Assembly (NCBI RefSeq): GCF_030272615.1
Contig: NC_081412.1
Location: 697,372,156-697,436,155 of the forward strand
Direction of reading: 5' to 3'
DNA from: Cryptomeria japonica
Taxonomy: Eukaryota > Streptophyta > Pinopsida > Cupressales > Cupressaceae
DNA: 64,000 bases
Shown: positions 1 to 11,959 of the stretch, in pieces
Layout of the letters: every line of letters starts with the position of its first letter
Numbering within the stretch: position 1 is the first letter of the stretch
The notes under the pieces: generated by a model
What the model was told of the DNA's origin: nothing
What the model saw: the letters and a program-made list of their open reading frames with translations, nothing else
Database searches by the model: none
Made by a program: the position numbers and the translations under genes

Positions 1-1214
1 TAATTTGATTGGATTGGGGCACTAAGCGCTTTGGTCCTAGTGACCGGAATGCGATGCAAACTAGGAATTTGTAACCTGAGCCTGTTTGAGAATTGTTTAC
101 CAAATCTGGAGCTAATCAAGGAGGACTTGGGCACTGGGTACCCTGGTCCTAGTGGAATAGGGTGTTGGGCACTTTGGTCTAGGCACTTTCTATTGAATTT
201 TGGTTGAATGCTCTGTCTCTAGGTCTTGAAGTTGTTATGATCTTCCCAACTCCATTGGATACTTGAAACTACACACAAGAAGGAAAGAAATGGGGGTTAT
301 GGATAGGGGTTTTCCTTAGATCAAACCCCAGGTTTGGAATTCAAACTAATTGAAATACAAATTGAAATTGAAATGAAATGGAAAAGCTTGCCTTTTGAGG
401 GCAAGGTTGAATTGCTTGAATGTAGATGATTATACCTTCAATATGTGGTGCAATGCTCTTAGGATAAGTCTTTCATGTGTTTATGAAATAAGATGATAAA
501 TCACATAAAATCCATCATGGAATCATAGATAAAACATAAGTTCAAGATGCCTTAATGTAGTTTGCAGCTCCTTGAATCAAACCTGCTCTTGAATTGATGA
601 TAATGTTTGCATTAAGTGTTATTGTTGAAAATGAATTGATAGGATGCCTTATATAGAGATTTCATAATTAAAATCACCTTTAGGATGACTTAGAATTAAT
701 ATATTTTCACACAAAGTGGGATTTGAACATTTATAATTCCACCAAATTAAGCTCTCAAAATTTGGGGAAAAAAGGTTGGGACTAGAATGGTGGTCGCTTT
801 GGTCCAATCAACTTTTTTCTAATTTTCTAGGGATGCAAGATATCGTGATTATAAAGTCAAATCAAGCTTAGCGGGTCAATCCAAGGTGGTCAAATATGAG
901 AAAATTGGGACATTATTAGGATTAATTAAAATAAAATAAAAAGGGGCATACCTACGGTTAAGGGCCCAATTTATGATATGTGAATTGTTGAGAGAGGACT
1001 TTAAGTTTAATTAAATTAATAATTAAATGCCTAAAGGAGCCTTATAAATGCAATGGGGCACACTAAGGCAAGTGCTAACCTAAGCATGGAATTGGACAAC
1101 CCTAATTAGGAGTGTACAATTTACAATGCTACAATATGGAAAAAAGATTAATTAATTGTACAGAGATGGATTATTTTTATGTCAAAAATTTCAGAAAAAA
1201 GAAGATATATTATC
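1..1214. other. AT-rich stretch without a gene
   Basis: No coding sequence can be supported here. A loosely repeated phrase, 'ggcact' followed within about 20 bases by 'ggtcctagtg' or a variant, occurs near 17, 127 and 170, and a TATA-like 'ccttatataga' lies near 647. This looks like decayed LTR or untranslated retroelement sequence, but no second copy in the window defines its ends. Confidence 0.4.
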
Positions 1215-2231
1215 TCAAATACATCATTAACCAATAGGAAATACAAAGTTTTTAAAGACCTATCATCAAATAAAGAAAGATTTATTCTAGGAAGGTCAAA
1301 AAGAATATGTTAAGACATTTTTGGTAGAATGTTTGATATGCCAATGAAATAAAGGTAAAACAATAAAAACTCTAGGCCTCTTATAGCCATTAGGCATTCC
1401 AACACAACATTGGGAAGATATATCAATGTACTTCATTATGGGGCTTCCAAAGTCTAATAATCTTAATGCAATTTCAGTTGTTGTGGATATACTCACTAAG
1501 TACATGCATTTTTTTGTAGTATTTCTCATGCATTTCATGCTAGAACTATGGCCAAAGTATTTATATAAAATATACAAAAACTTCATGGAATTCCCAAAAT
1601 CACATTGATTGATTGTGACCCTCTTCACTTGCATATTTTGGAAAAACTTATTTATAAAATGGGAAACAAAACTAGCACATGGTTCCTCTTATCATCTATA
1701 ATTTTATGACCAAACAAAAATTATGAATAAATATTTGGAGGGATATTTAAGTCTCTTTTCTCCTAATAAGAAAATGCAATGGTCTAAATGGCTACAACTA
1801 GTAGCATGGTGATACAACACATTATACATTAAATGAATCTATTTGAGGCTCTTTATGGATACCCCCAACATCTACTACTTATTTACTATCTCATTCTAGA
1901 GCTCTTGTTCTAGAGGATCATATTCAACACCAGTAAGAAATACCATAAATTCTTAAGGATGATTTAGTTATGGATCAAAATTGAATGAAACAAGAAGAAG
2001 ATCAACATCATGGTGAGTGAAATTTTGAAGAGGGGTTTTGGGTATTTCCTAGATTACAACCTTATAGAAAAATTCCCTTAAGAAACATAAGAACATGAAG
2101 ATTTTACCTAAATTTAATGGTCCCTATAAGGTTCTCCATTGAATAGGAAGTGCAACTTATAAGCTATGACTTCCACCGTCTCCCAAAATTTATCCCATCT
2201 TCTATCTCTCTTTCTTATATAATGTAATAGG
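1215..2231 (+). pseudogene. Chromovirus (Ty3/gypsy) integrase, decayed
   Basis: Conceptual translation with many stops and shifts reads as the integrase end of a Ty3/gypsy polyprotein. In order it shows the CxxC half of the HHCC zinc finger ('ECLICQ'-like near 1330), the core start (W-E-D-I-S-M, then GLPKS near 1440), 'VVDILTKYMHF' near 1480, a 'HGIPK'-like stretch near 1590, and 'FEALYGYPQ' near 1845. A GPY/F-like stretch ('LNLMVPI', near 2115) and 'PPSPKIYPIFYLSFL' near 2175 follow. Integrase joins element cDNA to chromosomal DNA. The frame stops at 2231, where element B is inserted, and resumes at 13206 with the chromodomain. It is not functional. The family call is secure from motif order; no RT lies within the window. 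Confidence 0.8.
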
Positions 2232-2619
2232 TGTTCAAAACATCCGAGATCACTTCTTAAAATAAATACTCTCCAAAAAATATCAATATGCAAAATGAGA
2301 AATATCAAAAGAAATTGTCACACTGTCACTAAAAATGTGTAAAAAGGTGTCTTGCATATAAAGGCAACCAAGAAGAGGTGAGAAGGTAGGAGTGGAACTC
2401 TAACTACCCTCCAAGTATGCAACAAGTGTAGGACTCTATGGACAAGTATTGGGAAACTTGGCGAGTCTACATGAGGTGAGACAAAAGTCTCTCCAACCTC
2501 CCTTAAGGTGAGGAGAGAATATCTCAACCCTCTAAGTGAGCTTAGACATAATGTGAATAAGACTCAACTAAGTAGGCTAAAAGAAAACTAGTTAGGTAAA
2601 ACACTTTTTCACTCTAACG
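2232..2619 (-). repeat. Left (3') LTR of element B
   Basis: Aligns along its length with 12816-13200. Shared stretches include 'caaaatgagaaatatca', 'ggcaaccaagaa', 'gaggagagaatatctcaacc' and 'aaaactagttaggtaaaaca'. The outer edge begins TG and follows the ATAGG duplication. The inner end ('ctctaacg') has lost the canonical CA. Confidence 0.72.
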
Positions 2620-3117
2620 CTCTCCATAAAGTGAAACTTAGGGATTAAGCTAATCACATAAAATATGAGTTTCGATAACATGAATTGATAAGGTAATCAT
2701 GTAGAAATAAACATCTCTCATAAATAGAGATAGGAAGAAAACCTTGTGGGAACAAAAAACCCATCTAAAAGAGAGAAAGACAAGGATAATACCTCTTAAA
2801 AATATGTCCATATGAAGATGAACATGATAATGAATAAATCCTAAATCACGTCAAGAACTGTAAACTCTACTAGAAGAAGAATTAGGGTGTAATGGAATAA
2901 ATGAAACTCTAAAGATGTAGAACAAGAGATACAACTATGACCAAAGAACACAAATAACAAATCAGAAGTGTCACATATTACACTACTTAGAAGTGTATGG
3001 TGTTCAACATGGATGATCAAAGAATATGAATAAGAAAACATGAGTGTCAAGTGCTTGGTGTTCATGAATATCACAAAATGATCCACTGAAAGAATACATC
3101 ATATGAGAGGTACAAAA

Positions 3118-4279
3118 TGTTAGGCCCAATATGGAAAGCTAATGTACTGAGAGGGGAGGGGTGAATCAGTACTCCAAAACTTTTCTTCAATAATAACTGT
3201 ACTATTATGCATAAACAGAATAGTGCAGTAACATAAAATAAAGTTAAAAGAGATAGATAACAATCATACATGATTTACTCCATAACACATATATTTTGGT
3301 TACGCAGAAACTTTTGGTTAGAGAGAAAAATTGCGATGGGGATGGCACTGACAACTTCACTATTGCAATAATAAAGAATGCTCGGTTAGAGCTACATTTA
3401 GCTATTTCTGATAGCTTACCCTGTTAGGAGTAACAAGATCTATTAGATCTACCTTGCTAAAGGATTTTACAACATTTATTCTGAATGCTATAGTTGGTTA
3501 GAGGCTTTACAATTTATAGACTTGATTAGAGTCTTTTACCCTATTAAAGGTTTCTCTTTCAATCTTCACAATATTACAATAAAATCATTACAAATATCTG
3601 CAACTTTACATCTGAAATGTTATAGCAGATTCTATATCCTCAGAATAAGATTACCTTACATATAGCATACCTCGGTAACCCATATAGTAACTCGGTAAAC
3701 CCTTCTGTTTACTCTGTTCTTTGACTATTCTCTAAAAACCTTCTTGGTGACCTTTGTGTCTCTGTAACAGTCTTCCTTCATTCATACATGCACACACCTT
3801 GCTCTTAACTCATGCTATATAAATATATCTCTTAAAACGGTGATCCAATTCATTGCTTCGATCTTACAAACAAGATTCCTCGAATGAATAACTAAATAAA
3901 ATATTTCATTGGTTAGATTGTCCTTGTAATCATACACAATCTTCTGGTGCAATTTCCAATGTAATAACGGTTAGATGTGCCTCGATCTTGTAACACATTT
4001 TCATATGCATGTCCAGGTTTAATGTATCTGGTAACACATTTCACTCAGTGTATGTCAACTCGATGTGTCATCTTTATTGCTTGGTAGTCTCGAAAAGATA
4101 CTCGGTAGACAGCTCAGTGTATACTGCGTTCTGTAACTGCTTTCTTTTGTAACCGACTAGACTGTGCATACCGGCTTCTCTGTGTATATACCGACTGCAT
4201 GATTCGGTAGTGCTAACCGACTAGAATGTATAATATGACTTTGAATATAAAACTAATGGCAACTTGATAAGTAGTAACA
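3118..4279 (-). repeat. 3' LTR of element C
   Basis: Begins TGTTAGGCCC on the plus strand and ends GTAGTAACA. It matches 9927-11088 with only scattered substitutions. It contains the phrases 'taccctgttaggagtaac' and 'accttgctaaaggattt', which recur in other LTRs of the window, and many 'ctcggta' words. Confidence 0.93.
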
Positions 4280-4291
4280 ATCTCCCCTTTT
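4280..4291 (-). promoter_or_regulatory. Polypurine tract of element C
   Basis: On the minus strand AAAAGGGGAGAT abuts the 3' LTR (TGTTACTAC…), the expected place for the plus-strand DNA primer in reverse transcription. The same arrangement (AAAGGGGGAGAT then TGTTGG) occurs at 22352-22364 in element F. Confidence 0.85.
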
Positions 4292-4824
4292 GACATTAGT
4301 TGAGATGTTTGACAAAAGCTACTTTCAAAGTCATAATCCAAAAATCTATATACTTGCCAAATGACTATACTTGACAATATATACAATAGTCAATGAAATA
4401 GTATATTCAGATATACTCCCCTTATCATTATTCTGCTCATAAATCTGATTTTGTATGCTCAGTTCTGTGCTTGTGTGCTCTGCTTTCTCTGCATACTCTA
4501 CTCGGTATACTCCCCTGTATACAATACTCAAAACTGTATTATCAAAATTGTATCACTCGCTAAATATAGTATATTACTCCCCTTATGTAGTATTACTCCC
4601 CTTTTTTGACAAACATCAAAAACTTAATTTCCATCCGGGGGTGGTAACTGATCAAAAATAGATTTATACTTTTTCCAGGCGTCGGTGAGTGCGACTGAGA
4701 GTGCATCCTTTACACTTTCCATTAAAGAATTTTGTGCTTGAATATCAACCAATAGTGATATTAAGCCATCAAGAGTGCTTCCCTCTTGTGTAGTAGATAG
4801 GTGTGTAGCTCAGTTAATCTGTTC
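4292..4824 (-). other. 3' untranslated region with repeated polypurine tracts
   Basis: This stretch between the end of ORF2 and the PPT has no credible coding sequence. On the plus strand 'ctcccc' tracts recur near 4417, 4511, 4576 and 4593, each an AAGGGGAG-like copy of the true PPT when read on the minus strand. Confidence 0.55.
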
Positions 4825-7800
4825 CTAAACTGATGAGATATGAGGAAGGAATAATGTCTGGAGGGTCATTATATCCATCCTGATCTTATGTTCTTCATTT
4901 CTAAGTTCTAAGTATTGAGCCATGAGCTGTTGAAGCTTGGTGTAAAAATTCTGAACTGAATTTGGCTCTGTGGTCAATTTGGTGTAGAGATTGGTGATCT
5001 CTTTCTCAATTGCATCAGTTTTATTCTTGATATCTTTAATGAATAAGGAAAATGTAGAAAGTTTTTGAAATAAATAAAGAATATGCTTGAGTTGAGGGGA
5101 CAACTCAACAATGAATTTGAAAAGCTTGACTTTTCCTATAGCTAGAGCTTTTTGTACCTCTTCTATCATTTTTGTAGTAAGCTCTTTATCTTTTAGCTTG
5201 CTTAATTACTCGGATGCATCAACTCTAGATGTTTCTATTTGATTAAGGATTTCATCCAATTGAATGTGGATGGCTGCATCGGTTGACACTGTAGCTGATG
5301 GTAGCATTTCTATTAGCAGTGTCTTCACCTTCTGTAGTACTTTATTCTTCTTTTGAATGGCCATCTATTTTTCCTGTTTGGCTTTTGCTTTGCATAGTTC
5401 ATTGAAATCAATAAGTTCTTGCCCCTTTAATTTTGAGATATCCACATTGGGCAACACTATCAGTTTAGTCAAGTCATCTTTAAAACTATGCTTTTTCACT
5501 TTCTTCTCTTTACCTTTGGTCGGTTGGACCAAGACAAGTTCTTGTGACGCTTGCTGACCCTCGATCAGTTGCTCGGTAGTTGCAACACTTTGGTCTATTC
5601 TTGTAGCCATTGTGGTGTCCTTGGGTGTCTTGGTACTGAGGGTCTCAGCTGCTACATTCTCAGTGCTTGATGGTTGCTTGAGAGGTTGTTTCTTGAGCTG
5701 TACCTTCTGCTACTTTAGACTGGTGACCTTCGGTGCCTTGTGCTGTATCTTTGGGTGCTTTGGTAGAGATAGGTGGCTTGACCGACGGATAAGGCTGAAC
5801 TTGTACTATCACAGATTCACTAGATACAAGTTTTGCATAGGTAGTGCCTTCTATCATTTCCTGCTCCGGTGCTTCTGCATCCATGGCATCTTCATCAATT
5901 TGAATAGTGTCAGTCGGGTCTTGCTCGGTAGCATCAGGACCTTGCTCGGTGACATCAGGCTCTTGCTCGGTGACATCAACAATTTCAACATGAGATTGTT
6001 CACCGACATCCTTTAGTTTGAAGATTTCTTGCCACTTGGCTTTTGTCTCATTTTCTACATCAATATATAGCCCATTCATCAATTTTAAGGCTCTCTGTTT
6101 GACAAGAAATTTAGAATTGTAGGTTGTCAAATGCTCCTTTATTTCTGCTACAGACATATCAGGAAATAGATGAACTAGACTTCTTTCTCTAATTTGTTTT
6201 TCTAAGTCCATTGCATATTTCCACCTATTATCAATATGCAAGTAAAGTTAATTTGGAAGTGACTTTACAAGTTCTAAAGGAGCTAGCCGAAACTTTAGAA
6301 GTGTACAAATGACAACTTCTTCAATTTGTCACTTCTCATCATTATTCCTAGTCTCATACTTGACATACCTAAATCCTACAAATCCACCATATTCTTTAAG
6401 ATTGGCACAAAAGTTTTCAACACTATGAATATTTACCTTCTTACTTTTTACAATCTAGAATTTGTTGGCATCTTTTGATTTTGTATCACTAGACTCTTTT
6501 GCCAAAATGAGTCTCTGAGTATATTTCTTGTAGGTTTTGGTTACCTTGGGAATAGTAACACTCTTTTGTTTCTTACTCAGTGATGCAGTTGATGCTCTAG
6601 TGTTGGGTCTCTTTGTTGGTGGAGTCGGTAGGGCCTTTGTAATGTCCAGTTTCTTTCTTTTCAAAACTTTACCCTTAGGCAACTTGGTACTCAATGTTAT
6701 TGCTGCCTCTTGAGCTTCAGATTCCTCTTCGGTAATAGCAAGAGTTCCTTTGACAGGTGTAGAGGAGGATTCTTCTCCGAATTTCTCAGATAAAACCTTT
6801 ATCATCTTTGTAGCCTTTCTTGTAGCTTTAGGTACTACAATGCTCATTTTTACCTTTTCCTTAACTTCTTCATAGGTTCCATATCTTAGTTCAGTAGCAT
6901 GCCTTGGCAGTGTGAGATATGCATCAATTTGCTGTTGTGTGATATCATAGTCAATCTCGTAACCCATTGGTGGCAAAGATTGAGTCCTTGGTTCTACAAC
7001 ATTCATATAGCAGTAATCAGTGTCTACCTCAAAACATATATCATCCTTATATTTCTCTAACAGCTGTGTTGGAATCCGGTACCTGTTGTGCATCTTTTCT
7101 TGAAATTTGCCGAAGTAGTCATCCATGATATCATTGAAATTATCTCCCAATTTCTTGATAAATTCATTAATTTGATGGGTGATTGGTCGGTGTAGCTCCC
7201 ATACTACTTTACTGACTGAGGGAAAGAACTTCTCAAATTAGAAAAACATGCATACAAGAAGTGAACCAAACTTCAGTGTATTTGCCGAGTTGTTCTTGTT
7301 CAACTTCCTTATTGTGTTTAGGTTCTCAAACAAGTTTTTTAATAACACTTCACATAAATATACTTTCATTCCCTTTTTCACTATTTTTTAGGCTAAGTCA
7401 ATTGCTGCACAGGGTACACTGTTTTCCCTTGCTGATTGGAAGAAACAGTAACCAATTACTCTAATTGCAAACTTAAGTTCTGCATCAGTGACATTATTCA
7501 GTTTCAGTCCTCGGTAATCAGATTCAACTCCAGTTAAACTGATTAACTCCTTCTATGATATCATTTTCTGTGCTCGTGCATGATCATATATAGAATACCC
7601 GGTGATCACATGAATGATTTCCTTAGTGATTTTGAATGGTTGCTCCTCTAGCCACATAAAGTCATCATGAACTCTGCTTAAAACAAACTTAACCCACACA
7701 GGGATAGGCTAGGGCTTCAGTTAATCCCTTGATTTTGATATACTCGTACTTGCTATCCATTTTGCCATCGGTACATAGCTCATCATATGTGTCACTAATC

Positions 7801-7994
7801 TCAACACGACCAAGTTCTTCAACACGGCATTTGGTGAAGAATCTAACATCTTCGACTAACAAGACTCGATCTGGGATGAGTGAAAAGGTAGTTTTGTCAT
7901 CCAGTTCAGAGGCGACTTTAGGAGTCAAAGTGTATTTCAGTGAGGGCTTCTCCACATTCTTGACAACTACGAGATCTTGGATCTTGGGTGCCAT
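4825..7994 (-). pseudogene. Element C ORF2, conserved protein of unknown function
   Basis: The chosen start is the ATG at 7994 (MAPKIQDL…); the frame above it is closed by a TGA. About 1050 codons run to 4825, broken by a frameshift near 7690, several stops (for example near 7560, 7370 and 7260) and further shifts. The N-terminal two thirds (7994-6800) align by eye with element G: 'EDVRFF…EELG…SDTYDEL', 'RVHDDFMWL', 'FKITKEII', 'FGSLLVCMFF', then 'ICFEVDTDYCY' with 'VVEPR' and 'MGYEID'. A Lys/Thr-rich basic stretch follows (6700-6455), then a leucine-rich segment, an acidic TEQ-repeat linker (near 5900-5990), and a helical C-terminal part rich in Lys, Glu and Leu (5365-4825). No catalytic motif of pol, envelope or protease was recognised. 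The position fits the place of pol in an autonomous element. Function unknown. Confidence 0.75.
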
Positions 7995-8542
7995 TTGTAA
8001 ATTTCAAATAAAACTTAGCAAACTATCCTTAGGGTTTGACGGTATACAAACGACAGACAATTCACACTCGATAGATAATAGCAATTTGACAAGATCGAAA
8101 AACCAACTTGACAATGCGATGAGATTTGATATAAATACCTTGGATTCGCTTTGAATGAAGTTTGATTGCCTTGATTCACTCTGCTCTGCTCTCTTGAAAA
8201 CTTGGTGAATGAAAATCATCGCGAAAATACCTTTAAGTACACAAAATACCTTATCGGGCTCCGTGCGAGTTAGGTCAAAACATTAAATGCACTTGGTTTA
8301 CCTTTAACCGATTTACTCTCTTTTCTTTCGTTTTAACCAAGTAACCAAATTTCCTTTATTTACCGACTTGACAGGTTTCCTGTATTCACCAACTTGATAG
8401 GTTTCCTGTAAAGTACTTTTGATAGAATTTCAAACCTACTAATGCATCTTAACTATGCAGATTTTGAATTTAGTACATAATAGAATAGGAACTATTATGA
8501 TTTTAACCTTTAGAGAATGCAGTCCCTTCATACCTTTTCTGA
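7995..8542 (-). other. Spacer between gag and ORF2 of element C
   Basis: The minus-strand reading above the MAPK start is short and closed by stops, and nothing resembling a protein domain is seen. On the plus strand 'aacttgataggtttcctgta' near 8390 partly repeats 'gacttgacaggtttcctgta' near 8363. Separate translation of ORF2, perhaps from a spliced or subgenomic RNA, would be needed; no splice sites are convincing by eye. Confidence 0.4.
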
Positions 8543-9863
8543 TTAATTTGGAATAGGTGCACCTAACTCGGTAGGTAAGGTGCTTTCTTCATCTGACATG
8601 ATTTCCTTCTTTTTCCAAATCATCTTGAATTTTTCTTTTATCTCTGCAGTGTCTCCTCTAGGTTGATCTTTGCAATCTCCAGCTAAATGTCCATCTTTGT
8701 GACAATGAAAACATGCCATACCAGGATTTCTCCATGATCTTCGGTTGTTCATTCCAAACCTTATAAAACAGTTGGAACTTATATGTCCATATCTTCCACA
8801 ACATTCGCACCATATCCTTGTTTTGTAGTCCCATGGTACTGCTGCACATTGTCGGTAAGGATTTGTGTGCAGACCACATGTGATTCTTTTTCTTACACCA
8901 ACACTTCTCGATACTATGTCCATATCTATTGCAGTTTTTACAAAACCCTTTGAATTTTGCCTTCTGATAGTTGTTAACAGACTTTGTCCTACATTGATTA
9001 GATGTGTGACCATATTTATTGCAATTGTAACAATACTCATTTGACTTAGTGATATTCGGTTGCTTACCTTTTCTGATCTGGCATATGTTGGTAGTATGAC
9101 CTTGATTTCCATAGTAGTAGCAAATAGGCTTCTTCCTTTTGATTTTATTCATGTTTCCAACTTGCTTTGATGATTCTCCTTTCTCGGTAGTATGAATTCC
9201 TTTCTCGGTAGAGTCTTTTCCTTTGTAACCGAGTCTTGCATCTTTGTTGGGCCTTCTTGTATTGAGTTTCTCATCCAACATTTTTGATGGTTCATAACTC
9301 TTCTTCAATGTTTCTTTGGATTTCTTCTTTGTTTGAAGTTCATCAGTCAACCTTGATACTCCAAGTCTCAATGCTTGATTCTCATCATTCTTCAGAATTG
9401 CTTCATGATGTGCACAACCTATTTGATCTATCATATTTTGTTGAATCCTAGTCAACCTTATGATTTCATCATTCTTATTAGATACTAAGACTTCAAGTTG
9501 TTGTTTCTCTCTTTGTAGATCTCTTGCTTTATCCTCAGCTGTCCTTAATGCATATAGATTTTCAGTCATCTGTGTGCTGAAATGTTCATGTTCTCTTTTC
9601 ATTGCTTTTAGTTAATCAGCCAATGCTTTGTTCTTTTCTTTCAACACTCCAATCATTTCTTCATTTTCTTCAGATATACTGTTCTCAGATGGTGTCTCAA
9701 TTTGTTCCACTAACTCTTGAGAATCCTGTAAGTCATTAGATAATCTTCTTCTTACTTTCAGAGATTTTTGCATTTGCCTTTGCATGTCTGCAATCACTTG
9801 ATTTGCATGATCTAGCTCTTCTTACAGATACACAATCCTCCGAGATTGTTTATAGCTTTCCAT
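8543..9863 (-). pseudogene. Element C gag: coiled coil plus serial CCHC zinc knuckles
   Basis: The start is the ATG at 9863, about 50 nt downstream of the PBS. The first ~200 residues are rich in Glu, Lys, Leu and Gln with heptad spacing (coiled coil). A basic linker leads to a run of zinc knuckles: CYYYGNQGHTTNIC (second Cys lost), CYNCNKYGHTSNQC, CKNCNRYGHSIEKC, then, after a frameshift near 8890, CECCGRYGHISSNC and CFHCHKDGHLAGDC. A degenerate CxxH…C lies between. Zinc knuckles bind and package element RNA; the coiled coil probably assembles particles. A classical copia gag core is not obvious. Stops near 9824 and 9613 and the frameshift make this copy defective. The layout matches element G gag (46432-47547). 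Confidence 0.85.
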
Positions 9864-9912
9864 TGATAAGATCTTTCTCTTTAGGTAGTTAAACCCTTTT
9901 CCAAGATTCATG

Positions 9913-9926
9913 GCTCTGATACCAAT
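9913..9926 (-). promoter_or_regulatory. Primer binding site (initiator Met tRNA), element C
   Basis: The minus strand reads ATTGGTATCAGAGC immediately after the LTR end …CCTAACA. TGGTATCAGAGC is the usual plant complement to the 3' end of initiator Met-tRNA, which primes minus-strand DNA synthesis. Confidence 0.92.
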
Positions 9927-11088
9927 TGTTAGGCCCAATATGGAAAGCTAATGTACTGAGAGGGGAGGGGTGAATCAGTACTCCAAAACTTTTCTTCAAT
10001 AATAACTGTACTGCTATGCATAAATAGAATAGTGCAGTAACATAAAATAAAGTTAAAACCGATAGATAACAATCATACATGATTCACTCCATAACACATA
10101 TATTTTGGTTACGCAGAAACTCTTGGTTAGAGAGAAAAACTGCGATGGGGATGGCACCCACAACTTCACTACTACAATAATAAAGAATACTCGGTTAGAG
10201 CTACATTTAGTTATTTCTGATAGCTTACCCTGTTAGGAGTAACAAGATCTGTTAGATCTACCTTGCTAAAGGATTTTGCAACATTTATTCTGAATGCTGT
10301 ACCTGGTAAGAGGCTTTACAATTTATAGACTTGATTAGAGTCTTTTACCCTATTAAAGGTTTGTATTTCAATCTTCACAATATTACAATAAAATCATTAC
10401 AAATATCTGCAACTTTACATCTGAAATGTTATAGTAGATTCTACGTGCTTAGAATAAGATTACCTTGCATATAGCATACCTCGGTAACCCATATAGTAAC
10501 TCGATAAACCCTTCTGTTTACTCTATTCTTCGACTGTTCTCTGAAAACCTTCTCGGTGACCTTTGTGTCTTTGTAACAGTCTTCCTTCATTCATACATGC
10601 ACACACCTTGCTCTTAACTCATGCTATATAAATAGATCTCTTAAAACGGTGATCCAATTCATTTCTTCGATCTTACAAACAAGATTCCTCGAATGAATAA
10701 CTAAACAAAATATTTCATTGGTTAGATTGTCCTTGTAATCATACACAATCTTCTGGTGCAATTTCCAATGTAATAACGGTTAGATGTACCTCGATCTTGT
10801 AACACATTTTCATATGCATGTCCAGGTTCAATGTATCTGGTAACATGTTTCACTCGGTGTATGTCAACTCGGCGTGTCATCTTTACTGCTCGGTAGTCTC
10901 GAAAAGATACTCGGCAGACAGCTCGGTGTATACTGCGTTCTATAACTGCTTTCTTCTGTAACCGACTAGACTGTGCATACCGACTTCTCTATGTATATAC
11001 CGACTGCATGATTCGGTAGTGCTAACCGACTAGAATGTATAGTATGACTTTGAATATAAAACTAATGGCAACTTGATAAGTAGTAACA
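9927..11088 (-). repeat. 5' LTR of element C
   Basis: 1162 bp, the same length as 3118-4279, with identical termini. Transcription of element C would start here on the minus strand; 'atgctatataaatag' near 10621-10635 carries a TATA-like core, but its orientation relative to the transcript is uncertain. Confidence 0.93.
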
Positions 11089-11250
11089 CAAAAGAGTAAG
11101 TCTATGTAACCCTTCTATAAATATGTGAGGTTCATAAGGCTCCACTAGGTTCCTCCACAACTCCACTAAAGATAGAAATAATTAGCAATAAAAATGTCAT
11201 GATTTCCCCTTTAATGTTGATGAAGAAGTGATGACGTCAAACCAACTAAA

Positions 11251-11959
11251 ATTGGGTACAATAATGTTCATAGGAATGAGACCCAACATTATAAGATCTA
11301 TTATTCCCTCCATAAGGAACACACATTCAATTTTGTGGCATTTTATATGAGTTCATTTATAGAATTATATGCTATAAAATGAGTTCTTACATGTTTTATG
11401 TCAAGAGGTGGACAATGAAGACATATATCAAGTTTTCATTCAAACCTCAACAAATTGATAAAAAATAAAAAATAAAACCCCCATGATGCAAAAACATATA
11501 CCCCTTAAAAGTATATAGTGATATGAAACTTTATTCTAGTGCATTTACATAATAGAAAAGATGTGCAAGGCCTCAAAAGAGGCATAATCAAAATCTAAAA
11601 TTAAAATTGTCATGAATTGGGCACAACAATGTGCACAAGAATGAGACCCAATATTAGATCTACTATTCCCTCCATAAGGAACACACATTCAATTTTGTGA
11701 CACTTTATATGAGTGCATTTACATAACTATATGTGCTAGAATGAGTTCTTATATGTTTTATGCCAAGAGGTGGACAATGAAGACACATATCAAGTTGTTA
11801 TTCAAACATCAAAAAAATGACAAAATAGAAAATAAAACCCCCATGATGTAAAAACATAGACCCCCTTAAAAGTATATAGTGACATGACACTTTATTTTAG
11901 TTCATTTACAAAATAGAAAATATGTACAAGACCTCAAAAGAGGTATTATTAGAATATGA
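11251..11959. repeat. Tandem duplication (365-bp period) inside element B
   Basis: Copy 1 (about 11251-11596) and copy 2 (about 11616-11959) share long stretches such as 'attccctccataaggaacac', 'aagaggtggacaatgaagac' and 'aaataaaacccccatgatg', at a constant offset of 365. No coding potential is visible in either copy. Confidence 0.85.

Larger units (their letters stand above)
3118..11088 (-). mobile_element. Element C: complete pol-less LTR retrotransposon
   Basis: Two direct repeats of exactly 1162 bp (3118-4279, 9927-11088) start TG and end CA. They are flanked by a perfect 5-bp target duplication CAAAA (3113-3117, 11089-11093). On the minus strand the right LTR is followed by the PBS TGGTATCAGAGC, and the left LTR is preceded by the polypurine tract AAAAGGGGAGAT. 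The 5.65-kb interior encodes gag (8543-9863) and a second long ORF (4825-7994). No protease, RT, RNase H or integrase motif was found in any frame. PBS and PPT style resemble Ty1/copia elements, so replication would need copia-type enzymes in trans (inference). It is inserted in element B, and its closely similar LTRs mark it as one of the younger layers. Confidence 0.92.

Noticed and set aside
5612-6016. Plus-strand Cys/Phe-rich frame inside element C
   Set aside because: Antisense of the ORF2 acidic linker, which is supported by orientation, PBS and homology to element G.
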